A DNA stretch of 64,000 nt, taken from Aquipseudomonas alcaligenes MRY13-0052. Its GTDB lineage: Bacteria; Pseudomonadota; Gammaproteobacteria; Pseudomonadales; Pseudomonadaceae. The stretch covers positions 46,236 to 110,235 of the forward strand of contig BATO01000014.1 of assembly GCA_000474255.1 (NCBI GenBank). Direction: 5' to 3'. Below, one piece after another: positions 52,235 to 59,377 of this stretch. Position 1 is the first letter of the stretch, and every line of letters begins with the position of its first letter. The notes under the pieces are model-generated. The model was given only the letters and a program-made list of their open reading frames with translations. It had not been told where the DNA came from and searched no databases. A program made the translations under genes and the position numbers.

Positions 52235-53128
52235 TCACCATTTACAACTCAGTAAACATTTTAAAAGTACAGTAATGATTGATATGGCTAGAACAACTAA
52301 AAGTCTTCCATATACTGGATGGGATAGCAGCAGAACCCCAAAATTTGTTTTCCCTTTTTTAGTGTCCCAGTCGGAAGAGGGGATGTTGTCGTTTTCGATG
52401 ATTGGGCGCCAAAATTTCTCTACGTGCTGATGTTTTTCCTCGAAAAACTCACTATGAGAGTAGTCGAAGTACCTGTCGGTGACAGAAGCATTTTGGAATC
52501 CACGTCGTCCCGAGCTTCCGTAACCTATAGTTGTGCATGTAGCAAACAGTGGCCAAATATCTCTCGTCCCGACGTCGTTGATTATCGAGTTTTTAGAGAG
52601 TTCTTTGGCATTTCGATCCCAAGGGTAGTTTCTGGGAATAATGGCGCCGCATATAATGATCTTGCTAAATCGTATATCGGGATGCTCATTTAAGATTCTG
52701 CTAACAATGTAGCTGCCATAGCTATGAGCAATTACACAAATTGAAGCTAATGGCTCTTCCGTCTTGATTTTTCTGATTTCACGAACAATTTTATTTACGG
52801 GGCCAGAGCGAAATGGTCCGAAAAGCTGAATAGCAGTAAAAACATCATAGCCGAGGTCATGCACCTGAAGGGCGGCTACTCCAGCCATTTTTTCCTGGAC
52901 ATGGCGCTGCCAAGATCCATCTGTCTGGATTCCATGTATCAAAACTAGAATTTTTGACTCGGAGCTATCTTTTATTCCCTCTCGTTTATTATCAACTAAA
53001 CAATCGAAAAGGGATAAATGCTTCGGGGGGATGGTGATTCTTATAGCAGAAAAGGCTTCTCTTCTTTTGGCTGGCTCAGTGGTTTTCCAAAGCGTCTCAA
53101 CTAGGCGGACAATATCAGTGGTATCCAT
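52235..53128 (-). CDS. Alpha/beta hydrolase with C-terminal membrane anchor (accessory operon, gene 3)
   Basis: The 297-aa protein has an N-terminal helical segment (1-50), then an alpha/beta hydrolase core. ILVLIHGIQTDGSW (60-73) gives the oxyanion loop; AHSYGS (134-139) holds Ser136. Asp185 or Asp190 and His225 (YFDYSHSEFF) are candidate triad residues. A hydrophobic helix at about 275-293 (RLLVVLAISIITVLLKCLL) anchors it in a membrane. It overlaps the preceding gene by 14 bp. It looks like an esterase/lipase effector. No named family recognised; base composition is clearly AT-rich. Confidence 0.75.
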   Translation of the reverse strand: MDTTDIVRLVETLWKTTEPAKRREAFSAIRITIPPKHLSLFDCLVDNKREGIKDSSESKILVLIHGIQTDGSWQRHVQEKMAGVAALQVHDLGYDVFTAIQLFGPFRSGPVNKIVREIRKIKTEEPLASICVIAHSYGSYIVSRILNEHPDIRFSKIIICGAIIPRNYPWDRNAKELSKNSIINDVGTRDIWPLFATCTTIGYGSSGRRGFQNASVTDRYFDYSHSEFFEEKHQHVEKFWRPIIENDNIPSSDWDTKKGKTNFGVLLLSHPVYGRLLVVLAISIITVLLKCLLSCKW

Positions 53129-53501
53129 TATTCACCACGTTAAAAATGGTAGCCAAATCTTCGTCGCTGACCTCCATTTCCATACCTTGCAGAGGGTCGT
53201 AAACAGATTTGGGACAGTTATACCAACTATCTACTTCCATTATCTCTGGGCCAAGTGGGGAGCGAATGATATATCTTCTTTTTAGAATGCTTTCGTCCAG
53301 AAGAAGAGCTAATAGTTTTGCAAAACGTGCAGAGCTGCCGGCTTGAGAAATATCATAAAGGCGACTAGTGTCCATAACTACATCATAGACGCGGCCGCCT
53401 TCTCGCGCCTCAATATCACCGAGGTGATCAGCCACTCTCCTTAAAGAGTCGGCTATTTGAGGAAAGCTTTTAATTAAGCGAGAGAATCTTTCCGATAACA
53501 T
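53115..53501 (-). CDS. Unknown 128-aa protein (accessory operon, gene 2)
   Basis: The product starts at ATG 53501, inside the end of gene 1 (32-bp overlap), and ends inside the start of gene 3 (14-bp overlap), so translation is probably coupled. It begins with an amphipathic helix (RFSRLIKSFPQIADSLRRVA) and has a YDVVMDTSRLYDISQ segment and an acidic end. No signal peptide or known domain. It may be an adaptor or regulator for its neighbours. Confidence 0.65.
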   Translation of the reverse strand: MLSERFSRLIKSFPQIADSLRRVADHLGDIEAREGGRVYDVVMDTSRLYDISQAGSSARFAKLLALLLDESILKRRYIIRSPLGPEIMEVDSWYNCPKSVYDPLQGMEMEVSDEDLATIFNVVNNGYH

Positions 53502-54498
53502 ATGAGTATTCTCTTGGGGTGCAGGCAGCGTTTATTGCGAACTCATTCAGTTCGCCGCTCAACATTACATGGATTTGTCGTTCTGCGTCATTTGGCATTA
53601 TAAACCAAACATTGCTTCCCGTCACAAAACCATTGTTGCTGAGGAACTCATTCATGGCGGAAGTGGAGCCTCCATCATCATGAAGGTTTTTCGACATGTC
53701 TGCTGCTGAAAGGTTCATAGCAACGCCGAAGTCATTTTTCGCGGTGGTTGTTGTGTAACGAACAACTCCAACAAGTTTGTCTTTATCTGAAAAAAGTCTT
53801 CCTTTGGCTTTGCTAAGTGACAATTGTTCAAATGAATCCATAGGAATTAACTTGCTTGTGAGTCGAAGAACTGCAGATATTTGTTCGTGATATTTGCTGG
53901 AGTTGTCCCTGGAGGCAATTCTGAGCTCCAGTACGCCTTCGGAGTTCAAGTGAGCAATACTTACAGCTCTGCGCTTCTTGACTTCATAGGTCTTAGTCTT
54001 CCTACTAGTTGCCTCATCATATTCTTCGCCAACCAGCTTGTTGGTCTCTCTGCACTCACAGATTTTAATTGTTAAGGAAATTGGCCCTGTTCCATTTGGG
54101 GCTTCCGCTAGACGAATATCAACGAGGCGCGCCTCTTCTGGCATCTCGACGTATTGAGGCTCAGATAGGAGTTTGCTTACGCCCAGCTCTGCGGCAATTT
54201 TTTGAATACGATTTTTATTAAGTATTATTGCTGCATCTGCAGGGGGGCATTTGAATATGAATGTATGTTGCCTTCCCTGCTCTTCTACTTCTCGGAGCAG
54301 AGAAGCTAAGTCGTCAAGTTCAAGCTTTTTCTGTCTGAGGGCGGGAAGAATGCGCTCAGAATAAAGGGTATCCCAGTTTGGTGCAGTTATTGGTATATTC
54401 TTTTCCTTGAGAAAATCACGCACAACATTTTGACTGGTTGCCTCTTTGAGCAGATTAAAAATGATCTGCGCTTGCTTTTCTTCTGACTCGCTCAGCAC
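53470..54498 (-). CDS. Unknown 342-aa protein (accessory operon, gene 1)
   Basis: The product starts at GTG 54498 (VLSESEEKQA) behind GGAG 8-9 nt upstream. The first 75 residues are predicted helical (EKQAQIIFNLLKEA, LPALRQKKLELDDLASLL), resembling a small protein-interaction domain. The middle (about 75-230) is mixed and beta-rich, and the C-terminal part ends SYVIGKILSLN. No catalytic motif is clear. It is the first gene of the accessory operon, AT-rich like the others. Confidence 0.65.
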   Translation of the reverse strand: MLSESEEKQAQIIFNLLKEATSQNVVRDFLKEKNIPITAPNWDTLYSERILPALRQKKLELDDLASLLREVEEQGRQHTFIFKCPPADAAIILNKNRIQKIAAELGVSKLLSEPQYVEMPEEARLVDIRLAEAPNGTGPISLTIKICECRETNKLVGEEYDEATSRKTKTYEVKKRRAVSIAHLNSEGVLELRIASRDNSSKYHEQISAVLRLTSKLIPMDSFEQLSLSKAKGRLFSDKDKLVGVVRYTTTTAKNDFGVAMNLSAADMSKNLHDDGGSTSAMNEFLSNNGFVTGSNVWFIMPNDAERQIHVMLSGELNEFAINAACTPREYSYVIGKILSLN

Positions 54499-55022
54499 TT
54501 ATTCGCTCCAATAAAATATAGCAGACATACTTACTATTTTTGCTGAAGGATTGAGCCAAGCTAGTGAACAGGAAGGTAAGAAATGCTTGATAGTTAGTGG
54601 GCATCCTTCCAGTACCAATTGGTCGCCAGCTGCGATCCATCGCACCTCATTCTCGCCTGTTGGAACAGGGGCTTCAACAATTAAGTAGTGGTTTTTGGCC
54701 TTTTGCCATTACTGGCAGGGCCGGTGTAGCTTTGGAGCGTCATTCGTGCATATCGCTTGGGTTCGCTTGCGGAGTGCATCTCGGGTGGGGAGTCCAAGAA
54801 TAGGTCCCGCATGCTGAGGTTGATCTATGCGCGTCCCCTCTGCCAGACGTCCGCTACGGCTGCTTGTTAGGTAAACATCTCGGCGCGGGGGGCGACGTGT
54901 ATCGGCGGGTAGTGTTAGATCAGAAAGGCACCTTTCTTCACGTCTGTGGCGCAACCTGATGGGAGCGATATCGCAGAGCCACGATCCGATAGCGAACGGT
55001 AAAACCTCTTTGTTAGTGACGC
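54499..55022. other. Gap between the accessory operon and the zinc-ribbon gene
   Basis: A 524-bp region without a recognisable gene. Its left end (54500-54600) is AT-rich and could hold an independent promoter for the accessory operon (TATATT-type -10 about 30 bp upstream of the GTG). The remainder is GC-rich and unlike the operon, with a visible composition boundary near 54,600. Confidence 0.5.
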
Positions 55023-55355
55023 CTAATTTCTTCTCAGTGATGGGGCCTTACCAAACTCCGATTCGTAGCTGGATACCATGCGCTGGCATGACTTGGTGAC
55101 GAATTCGCGATTAGTCGATGCGGCGGGGAGGGTGTCGACCTGCTCCCAGCAATAGTCGATGGCGGCTCTTGCCTTGGATTTCTCAGGGCTGGAGTTCAGC
55201 ATGCCGAACCCGAGGAAGGCGATGATCCCGCTAACTGGCAACAGCAGAAGCCAGGCGTAGCTAGTCGATGCGACTGGTTTTGCTCCGCAGGTTGGGCATG
55301 TCTTTGCCGTGCTAGAAACCTGAGCCTCGCATTCCTTGCAGTTAACCAGCGCCAT
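55023..55355 (-). CDS. Zinc-ribbon membrane protein (110 aa)
   Basis: The 110-aa protein begins with a four-Cys zinc ribbon: Cys6/Cys9 in CKEC and Cys20/Cys23 in CPTC. It then has one membrane helix (WLLLLPVSGIIAFLGFGML) and a polar tail with two Cys residues (DYCWEQVD, KSCQRM). Zinc-ribbon plus helix proteins are often small regulators or stress proteins. It lies 88 bp downstream of cI on the same strand, so it is likely expressed in the lysogen. Confidence 0.75.
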   Translation of the reverse strand: MALVNCKECEAQVSSTAKTCPTCGAKPVASTSYAWLLLLPVSGIIAFLGFGMLNSSPEKSKARAAIDYCWEQVDTLPAASTNREFVTKSCQRMVSSYESEFGKAPSLRRN

Positions 55356-55443
55356 ATGAAGTAACCCTATTTGGCCAGCCTAAGGCCTCTGCGCCGACGC
55401 ACAGTAGACCACCAGAAAACCCAACCCTGTCAAAACTCTGAAC

Positions 55444-56262
55444 TCATGCCTTTCTCGCATTCCAGATCAGCAGAACCCTAGCGTGGATGGTCACGTCCGT
55501 CAGGGGCACTTCTCGGTCCTTATGTCTGGGGTTGTCGGAGATCAGCTCAATGGTCTCCTTGTCCACCATCTGCAGCCGCTTGATGTACAGGTGGTCGTTC
55601 CAGGTGAGGACGTAGATGCCATCGCCGGCGAACTCATTGACGCCGCGGTCGACGATCAGCGGGTCCTTGTCGTTGATGGTTCCCTCCATGGACTGCCCCC
55701 ATCCGGTGATCATGGCCAGATGGGCAGGGGAGGTGAAGGTGATCCCGTTCTCTTGGAGATAGGATTCCTTGACGATGACGTTCCTGATGACCTCGGCATA
55801 GTCGGGCGCTACTTGTCCATGGCCCATGGAAGCGCGTATGTCGTATTGCGGGATGACAATCTCGCCCTTCATCGCGGGCGCTGGCGCCGGGATGAAGGTG
55901 GAGGCGCATTGATCCTCGGCGGCGCCCAGCAAGCGCTCCCGGGCTTCCTGCGAAAGCGCTTTTCCGGCCTTGGTGGCGAGCATAGCGCGGACCAAGTCTG
56001 CAGGGCTTTTGCCAGCTGCCGAAACAGCAGAGTCAGCTCGCTCTACTGCTGCGCCAGGCCCCTCTCCGCTACCACTTGAAAGCCAGGAAGGGTCAACGCC
56101 GCACACCTCCGCGATCTTCAGCAGGTGCACGCTCTGTAGGTTGTCTCCGCGCTCAAGCTGAGAAATCACTGGCTGAGAAACGCCCACCCGCTCGGCGAGT
56201 TGCTTCTGGGTCAGGCCGCCGTAGTCGCGCGCCTGCTTTATCCGGTCTTTGAGATGGCTCAT
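55444..56262 (-). CDS. Phage CI-type repressor with S24 protease domain
   Basis: The 272-aa protein has an N-terminal HTH_3 domain (TQKQLAERVGVSQPVISQLERG, residues 18-39), a linker (60-130) and a LexA/CI-type S24 domain. The autocleavage Ser191 is in GWGQSMEG and Lys228 is in LYIKRL. RecA-stimulated self-cleavage should release repression on DNA damage. ATG 56262 begins MSHLKDRIKQ; the upstream ATG at 56298 would overlap the operators. It faces three operators shared with cro. Confidence 0.93.
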   Translation of the reverse strand: MSHLKDRIKQARDYGGLTQKQLAERVGVSQPVISQLERGDNLQSVHLLKIAEVCGVDPSWLSSGSGEGPGAAVERADSAVSAAGKSPADLVRAMLATKAGKALSQEARERLLGAAEDQCASTFIPAPAPAMKGEIVIPQYDIRASMGHGQVAPDYAEVIRNVIVKESYLQENGITFTSPAHLAMITGWGQSMEGTINDKDPLIVDRGVNEFAGDGIYVLTWNDHLYIKRLQMVDKETIELISDNPRHKDREVPLTDVTIHARVLLIWNARKA

Positions 56263-56272
56263 GCGCGCCAAT

Positions 56273-56335
56273 CTATAAGTGCGCTTATAGGCTTGCAAAT
56301 AAGATTCCTTATCTATAATGTATAAGCAGACTTAT
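56273..56335. promoter_or_regulatory. OR-like operator triplet between cI and cro
   Basis: The motif ATAAG-N4-CTTAT occurs at 56275-56288 (extended to the perfect dyad CTATAAG-N4-CTTATAG), 56299-56312 and 56322-56335. Spacing is 24 and 23 bp. It lies between the divergent cI and cro genes and should control both promoters. Confidence 0.9.
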
Positions 56336-56350
56336 TTTGAGGGAAGGCGA

Positions 56351-56560
56351 ATGACCGCTATCCAACGGCTGGTCGATCACTTCGGCGGCCAAACGAAGAC
56401 AGCTCAGGCTTTGGGCGTATCTCAAGCAGCAATCTCTTACTGGCTGTCGGGCATCCATTCCATCAGCGCCGAGAATGCTTTCAAGGCTGAGGAGGTTACG
56501 GGTGGGCTCGTGACCGCCAAAGAGCTCTGCGCTCGCGACAAGTCACCCAAGGTCGCCTGA
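56351..56560 (+). CDS. Cro/YdaS-like repressor
   Basis: The 69-aa protein has a helix-turn-helix (KTAQALGVSQAAISYWLSG, about 19-37). It is transcribed divergently from cI, starting at ATG 56351 behind GAGGGAAGG. By position and size it should act as the lytic Cro-type repressor. Confidence 0.87.
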   Translation: MTAIQRLVDHFGGQTKTAQALGVSQAAISYWLSGIHSISAENAFKAEEVTGGLVTAKELCARDKSPKVA

Positions 56561-56633
56561 CTGGCGCCATCCACGAATACAGGATGGCGTGCCACGTAGG
56601 GTGCCGCCACGGAAAGAAGAGCGAGGTTTTACG

Positions 56634-57056
56634 ATGGACAGGTTCCTGCGGTCTTGCCACGACACGGTGAAGGACAACGACGCGAAGCAGCTGGCGGCGC
56701 AGATGGGGCTTCCTCATGTAAGCCTGCTGCAGCGCGCCAACCCGGACAACGACGCCCACCGCCTCACGATCAACCACCTCTACACGATGCTTCTGCACAC
56801 GCAGGACTTCCGTGCCCTGGCGGCGCTGGCGGACGAGTTCGGATTCCGGCTGGTGCAGAAGGAGGAGGCCGAAGCTAAGGCGCTGTCGAGCGCGGTACTG
56901 GGCATGCATGCCGAGTTAGCGGACGTTACTCGCGCCGTGGCTGATGCTCTGGCCGACAACCGCGTGACCGAGATGGAGAAGAAGATGATCCACCGGGAGA
57001 TCACTGGTGCCCGTGAGGCGCTGGATGTCCTAGAAGCCTCGGTGAAGGTGGCCTGA
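56634..57056 (+). CDS. CII-like phage regulatory protein (CP76 family)
   Basis: The 140-aa protein has an N-terminal DNA-binding region (NDAKQLAAQMGLPHVSLLQRA) followed by helices that match the Phage_CP76/CII-like family (FRALAALADEFGFRLV). The second half is a coiled helical region (EAEAKALSSAVLGMHAEL). In similar phages it activates establishment of repression. Directly after its stop is a short frame that continues the same theme but in another frame. Confidence 0.78.
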   Translation: MDRFLRSCHDTVKDNDAKQLAAQMGLPHVSLLQRANPDNDAHRLTINHLYTMLLHTQDFRALAALADEFGFRLVQKEEAEAKALSSAVLGMHAELADVTRAVADALADNRVTEMEKKMIHREITGAREALDVLEASVKVA

Positions 57057-57084
57057 TGGCAGCCCCGTTAGTGCCTTTGGTCAG

Positions 57085-57285
57085 TTGGTTACTCGCCTCG
57101 GTGACACCGTGACGAAGTGCGGCCAGGTGCTGGCTGACGGGAAGATCGACGCGAAAGACAGGCCAGCTCTGCCTGCCGCCATTGAAACGCTTCGCTTCGT
57201 GGAGTCTCGCTCGTTCGAGATTCGGCGTGAAATGGAGAACGAGCTGTCGGCTCAATCCGAGTCGCAACCCCATGCATTTGTCTAA
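57085..57285 (+). CDS. Small helical phage protein, start uncertain
   Basis: The frame reads VTRLGDTVTKCGQVLADGKIDAKDRPALPAAI and a helix ending in ENELSA, typical of small coiled proteins encoded after CII-like genes. Upstream in frame it meets a TGA with no ATG or GTG before TTG 57085, so the start is uncertain. An ATG at 57056 lies one frame away, so a one-base indel may have broken a longer protein. Confidence 0.45.
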   Translation: MVTRLGDTVTKCGQVLADGKIDAKDRPALPAAIETLRFVESRSFEIRREMENELSAQSESQPHAFV

Positions 57286-57295
57286 TGCAGGGCAG

Positions 57296-57323
57296 AAAAA
57301 AACCGCCACTTGGGCGGTTCTTC
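57296..57323 (+). terminator. Intrinsic terminator-like hairpin
   Basis: Stem ACCGCC / GGCGGT preceded by an A-tract (AAAAAAAACCGCC), between the small helical gene and the next early gene. Confidence 0.6.
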
Positions 57324-57376
57324 ATCACCACTCGTTGGCGCGAGTGGCTCATTCAAAACGTCTAGAGGACGAAGAG

Positions 57377-57688
57377 ATGAACGGCGAGAAAGCTACCAAA
57401 CGTACTTCTCAAAAGCAATCCACCACCTATTTCAATGTTCAGATCGAAGGGCGGGAGCGCCACCCGTATGGGCTAGCGGGTCCGTTCAAGACCATTGAAG
57501 AGGCCGACAGGGCATTGGATTGGGTCAGCGGCAGTCTTCTCGCCCAAGGCCGCGGTGATCTGAAGCCCATCATCTGGGAGTGCCAGTTCTTCGACACGAT
57601 AGAGCTTGAGTGGGACGAGCGTTTTCAGGAGAGCGACGAGGGCGCAACTGTGAGCCAAAGCCATTCGCAAGAGAGGGTTGCAGCATGA
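57377..57688 (+). CDS. Phage early protein, hypothetical (103 aa)
   Basis: The 103-aa protein starts at ATG 57377 (GAGGACGAAGAG site). It has a mid region YFNVQIEGRERHPYGLAGPF and an acidic C-terminal half. No known domain. It overlaps the following gene by 4 bp (ATGA). Confidence 0.65.
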   Translation: MNGEKATKRTSQKQSTTYFNVQIEGRERHPYGLAGPFKTIEEADRALDWVSGSLLAQGRGDLKPIIWECQFFDTIELEWDERFQESDEGATVSQSHSQERVAA

Positions 57689-58026
57689 ACGCTAACGTTA
57701 AGTTCCAGCCAAGCATGCTTCGCTCGCAGATCGAAACCGCTAGTGGTGTCAGCTTTCATAGAAGTGGACATGTTGATAAGAAACAGAAGCTGTTCAGCGT
57801 CAACGCAGGCGTCGATTTAGAGGACGCGCTGAACAGTATTTCCGATCTGCTTGATCTTGCTGAGGAGCCGATTTTTGAAGCGGGTATGGGCGAGCCTCTG
57901 AGAGACAACGCAGCTTGGCGAGTTCACTTTGTTCTCCAAGCGGCAAAGGCTGGAGTTGACTCTTTGCTCCAGGCACTGGCCACCGAAAATGCTGAGCTCA
58001 GAATGCATGAGGCTCGCATTGCGTAA
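57685..58026 (+). CDS. DUF3077 family protein
   Basis: The 113-aa protein contains LFSVNAGVDLEDALNSISDL and later a helix (VHFVLQAAKAGVDSLLQAL), the pattern of DUF3077, common in Pseudomonas and its prophages. Its ATG overlaps the previous stop (ATGA), so it is coupled. The function is unknown. Confidence 0.72.
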   Translation: MNANVKFQPSMLRSQIETASGVSFHRSGHVDKKQKLFSVNAGVDLEDALNSISDLLDLAEEPIFEAGMGEPLRDNAAWRVHFVLQAAKAGVDSLLQALATENAELRMHEARIA

Positions 58027-58041
58027 CTTCGGATCGATAAC

Positions 58042-58062
58042 TGGGGTTACGCCGTAACCCCA
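58042..58062. promoter_or_regulatory. Perfect dyad TGGGGTTAC-N3-GTAACCCCA
   Basis: Nine-base perfect arms with a 3-nt centre lie 16 bp after the DUF3077 stop. There is no T-tract, so it may be an operator or a replication-linked site rather than a terminator. Confidence 0.45.
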
Positions 58063-58214
58063 TTGACCAAGTAACAAATTGATATTCGAAAACACCGCAT
58101 TAGCGGTGGCGGGATCGGTTTGCCTGATGAAACCGAACTCGGTTTCTACAACAGCATTTGGCAAGTGTGATTTCGGAATGCACGAGCATCCGAATCGACC
58201 TAGGAAGGTGAGTA

Positions 58215-58457
58215 ATGAATCGTCCACCTGTTCAGTCTTTCTCCACCGCAGAAATTTCGCCCACGTCCACCCCGGCGGCAGTGATCGCAGGCCCCTGGCC
58301 GACCTATATCCAGTTCCGCTCTCTCTCTGAGCGAGAGCGCTGGGTGATGTACGGATCGGCCAAGGCCTACCGCGGTGCGCTGGAGGATCGAGGCATCGTC
58401 ATGGCTGAGCCTTATGACGACTTCATCCGGCGTGTAACAGAGGAGCTGAATATCTGA
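58215..58457 (+). CDS. Small phage protein (80 aa)
   Basis: The 80-aa product starts at ATG 58215 behind AGGAAGGTGAG. It has a Pro-rich first half and a helical second half (LSERERWVMYGSAKAYR). Its stop overlaps the start of the replication gene (TGATG). No family known. Confidence 0.6.
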   Translation: MNRPPVQSFSTAEISPTSTPAAVIAGPWPTYIQFRSLSERERWVMYGSAKAYRGALEDRGIVMAEPYDDFIRRVTEELNI

Positions 58458-59377
58458 TGGCTCGCGCTCGCAACATCAAGCCAGGGTTTTTCGAGAACGA
58501 GGTGCTGGCTGAGCTCGGACCATTCGATCGTTTGCTCTTCATGGGGCTGTGGACTCTGGCTGACCGAGAAGGTCGGCTGGAGGATCGCCCCAAGCGGATC
58601 AAGATGAAGCTGTTCCCTGGTGACGACTATGACGTCGAGCGTGGGCTCGAGGCGTTGGCAGGGAAGGGCTTCATCAGCCGTTATGAGGTTGAGGGGCATG
58701 CAGTCGTAGAGGTCGCCAACTTCCTCAAGCATCAGAAGCCGCACGGGACCGAGAAGGACAGCACGCTGCCCGACGCTAACGGTTTCCTCACTGTTAACGA
58801 ACGTGGAAAGGGTGGCTGCGTCACCGGTAAGAAACGCTTGGTGCACGTTAAGGACACCCCTTCCACTGAGGAAAATAACGTTAATCCAACGTTAGATAAC
58901 AGTTCTGTAACGGTGGATTCACCGTCCGATAACGCCCTGATTCTCCGATTCACTGATTCACCGAATCCTGAAGAAGAACACCCCCTACCCCCTCAAGGGG
59001 GCGACGACGCGGCGAGCAGTCCGGGCAAGGCTCAGCCGAAGCCGGAGCGGAAGCCTCGAGCGCCAACGTTCGATCCGGTGAGCGCCTGCCCCGACTGTGT
59101 CACCCCGGATGTCTGGGCGAAGTGGGTGCAACACCGCAGGGAAATCCGAAAACCCCTTACGCCGACCTCCTGCAGCCAGCAGGGCGAGGACCTGGCGAGC
59201 CATCCACGTCCCGATGCCGTGATCGAGTTGAGCATTGCGAACGGCTGGCAGGGGCTGTTCCCGGACAAGATCGGTGCGCCCGGCAACGAGGTCGGTCGAG
59301 CGCCTCCTGGATCCACCAGCGCTGTGCTCGTAGTGCCAACCCACACCCAGGAGATGTACCCCGATGAAAGAATCTAG
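58457..59377 (+). CDS. Phage replication initiation protein (O-like)
   Basis: The 306-aa protein has an N-terminal winged-helix region (FDRLLFMGLWTLADREGRLE and RGLEALAGKGFISRYEVEGH), typical of phage helix-turn-helix replication proteins. A Pro/Ser-rich linker follows, and the C-terminal WAKWVQHRREIRKPLTPTSC and NGWQGLFP match primosomal/DUF-type ends. Together with the next two genes it forms an O-P-DnaB-like unit. The next gene starts 14 bp before this stop. Confidence 0.82.
   Translation: MARARNIKPGFFENEVLAELGPFDRLLFMGLWTLADREGRLEDRPKRIKMKLFPGDDYDVERGLEALAGKGFISRYEVEGHAVVEVANFLKHQKPHGTEKDSTLPDANGFLTVNERGKGGCVTGKKRLVHVKDTPSTEENNVNPTLDNSSVTVDSPSDNALILRFTDSPNPEEEHPLPPQGGDDAASSPGKAQPKPERKPRAPTFDPVSACPDCVTPDVWAKWVQHRREIRKPLTPTSCSQQGEDLASHPRPDAVIELSIANGWQGLFPDKIGAPGNEVGRAPPGSTSAVLVVPTHTQEMYPDERI

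Noticed and set aside
52161..52430. A plus-strand open frame before and into the accessory operon
   Set aside because: It crosses the bidirectional terminator and is antisense to the hydrolase gene; no ribosome site.
54455..54803. Short open frames on both strands in the gap upstream of the accessory operon
   Set aside because: They lack ribosome sites and recognisable patterns; one overlaps the GTG start region of the 342-aa gene.
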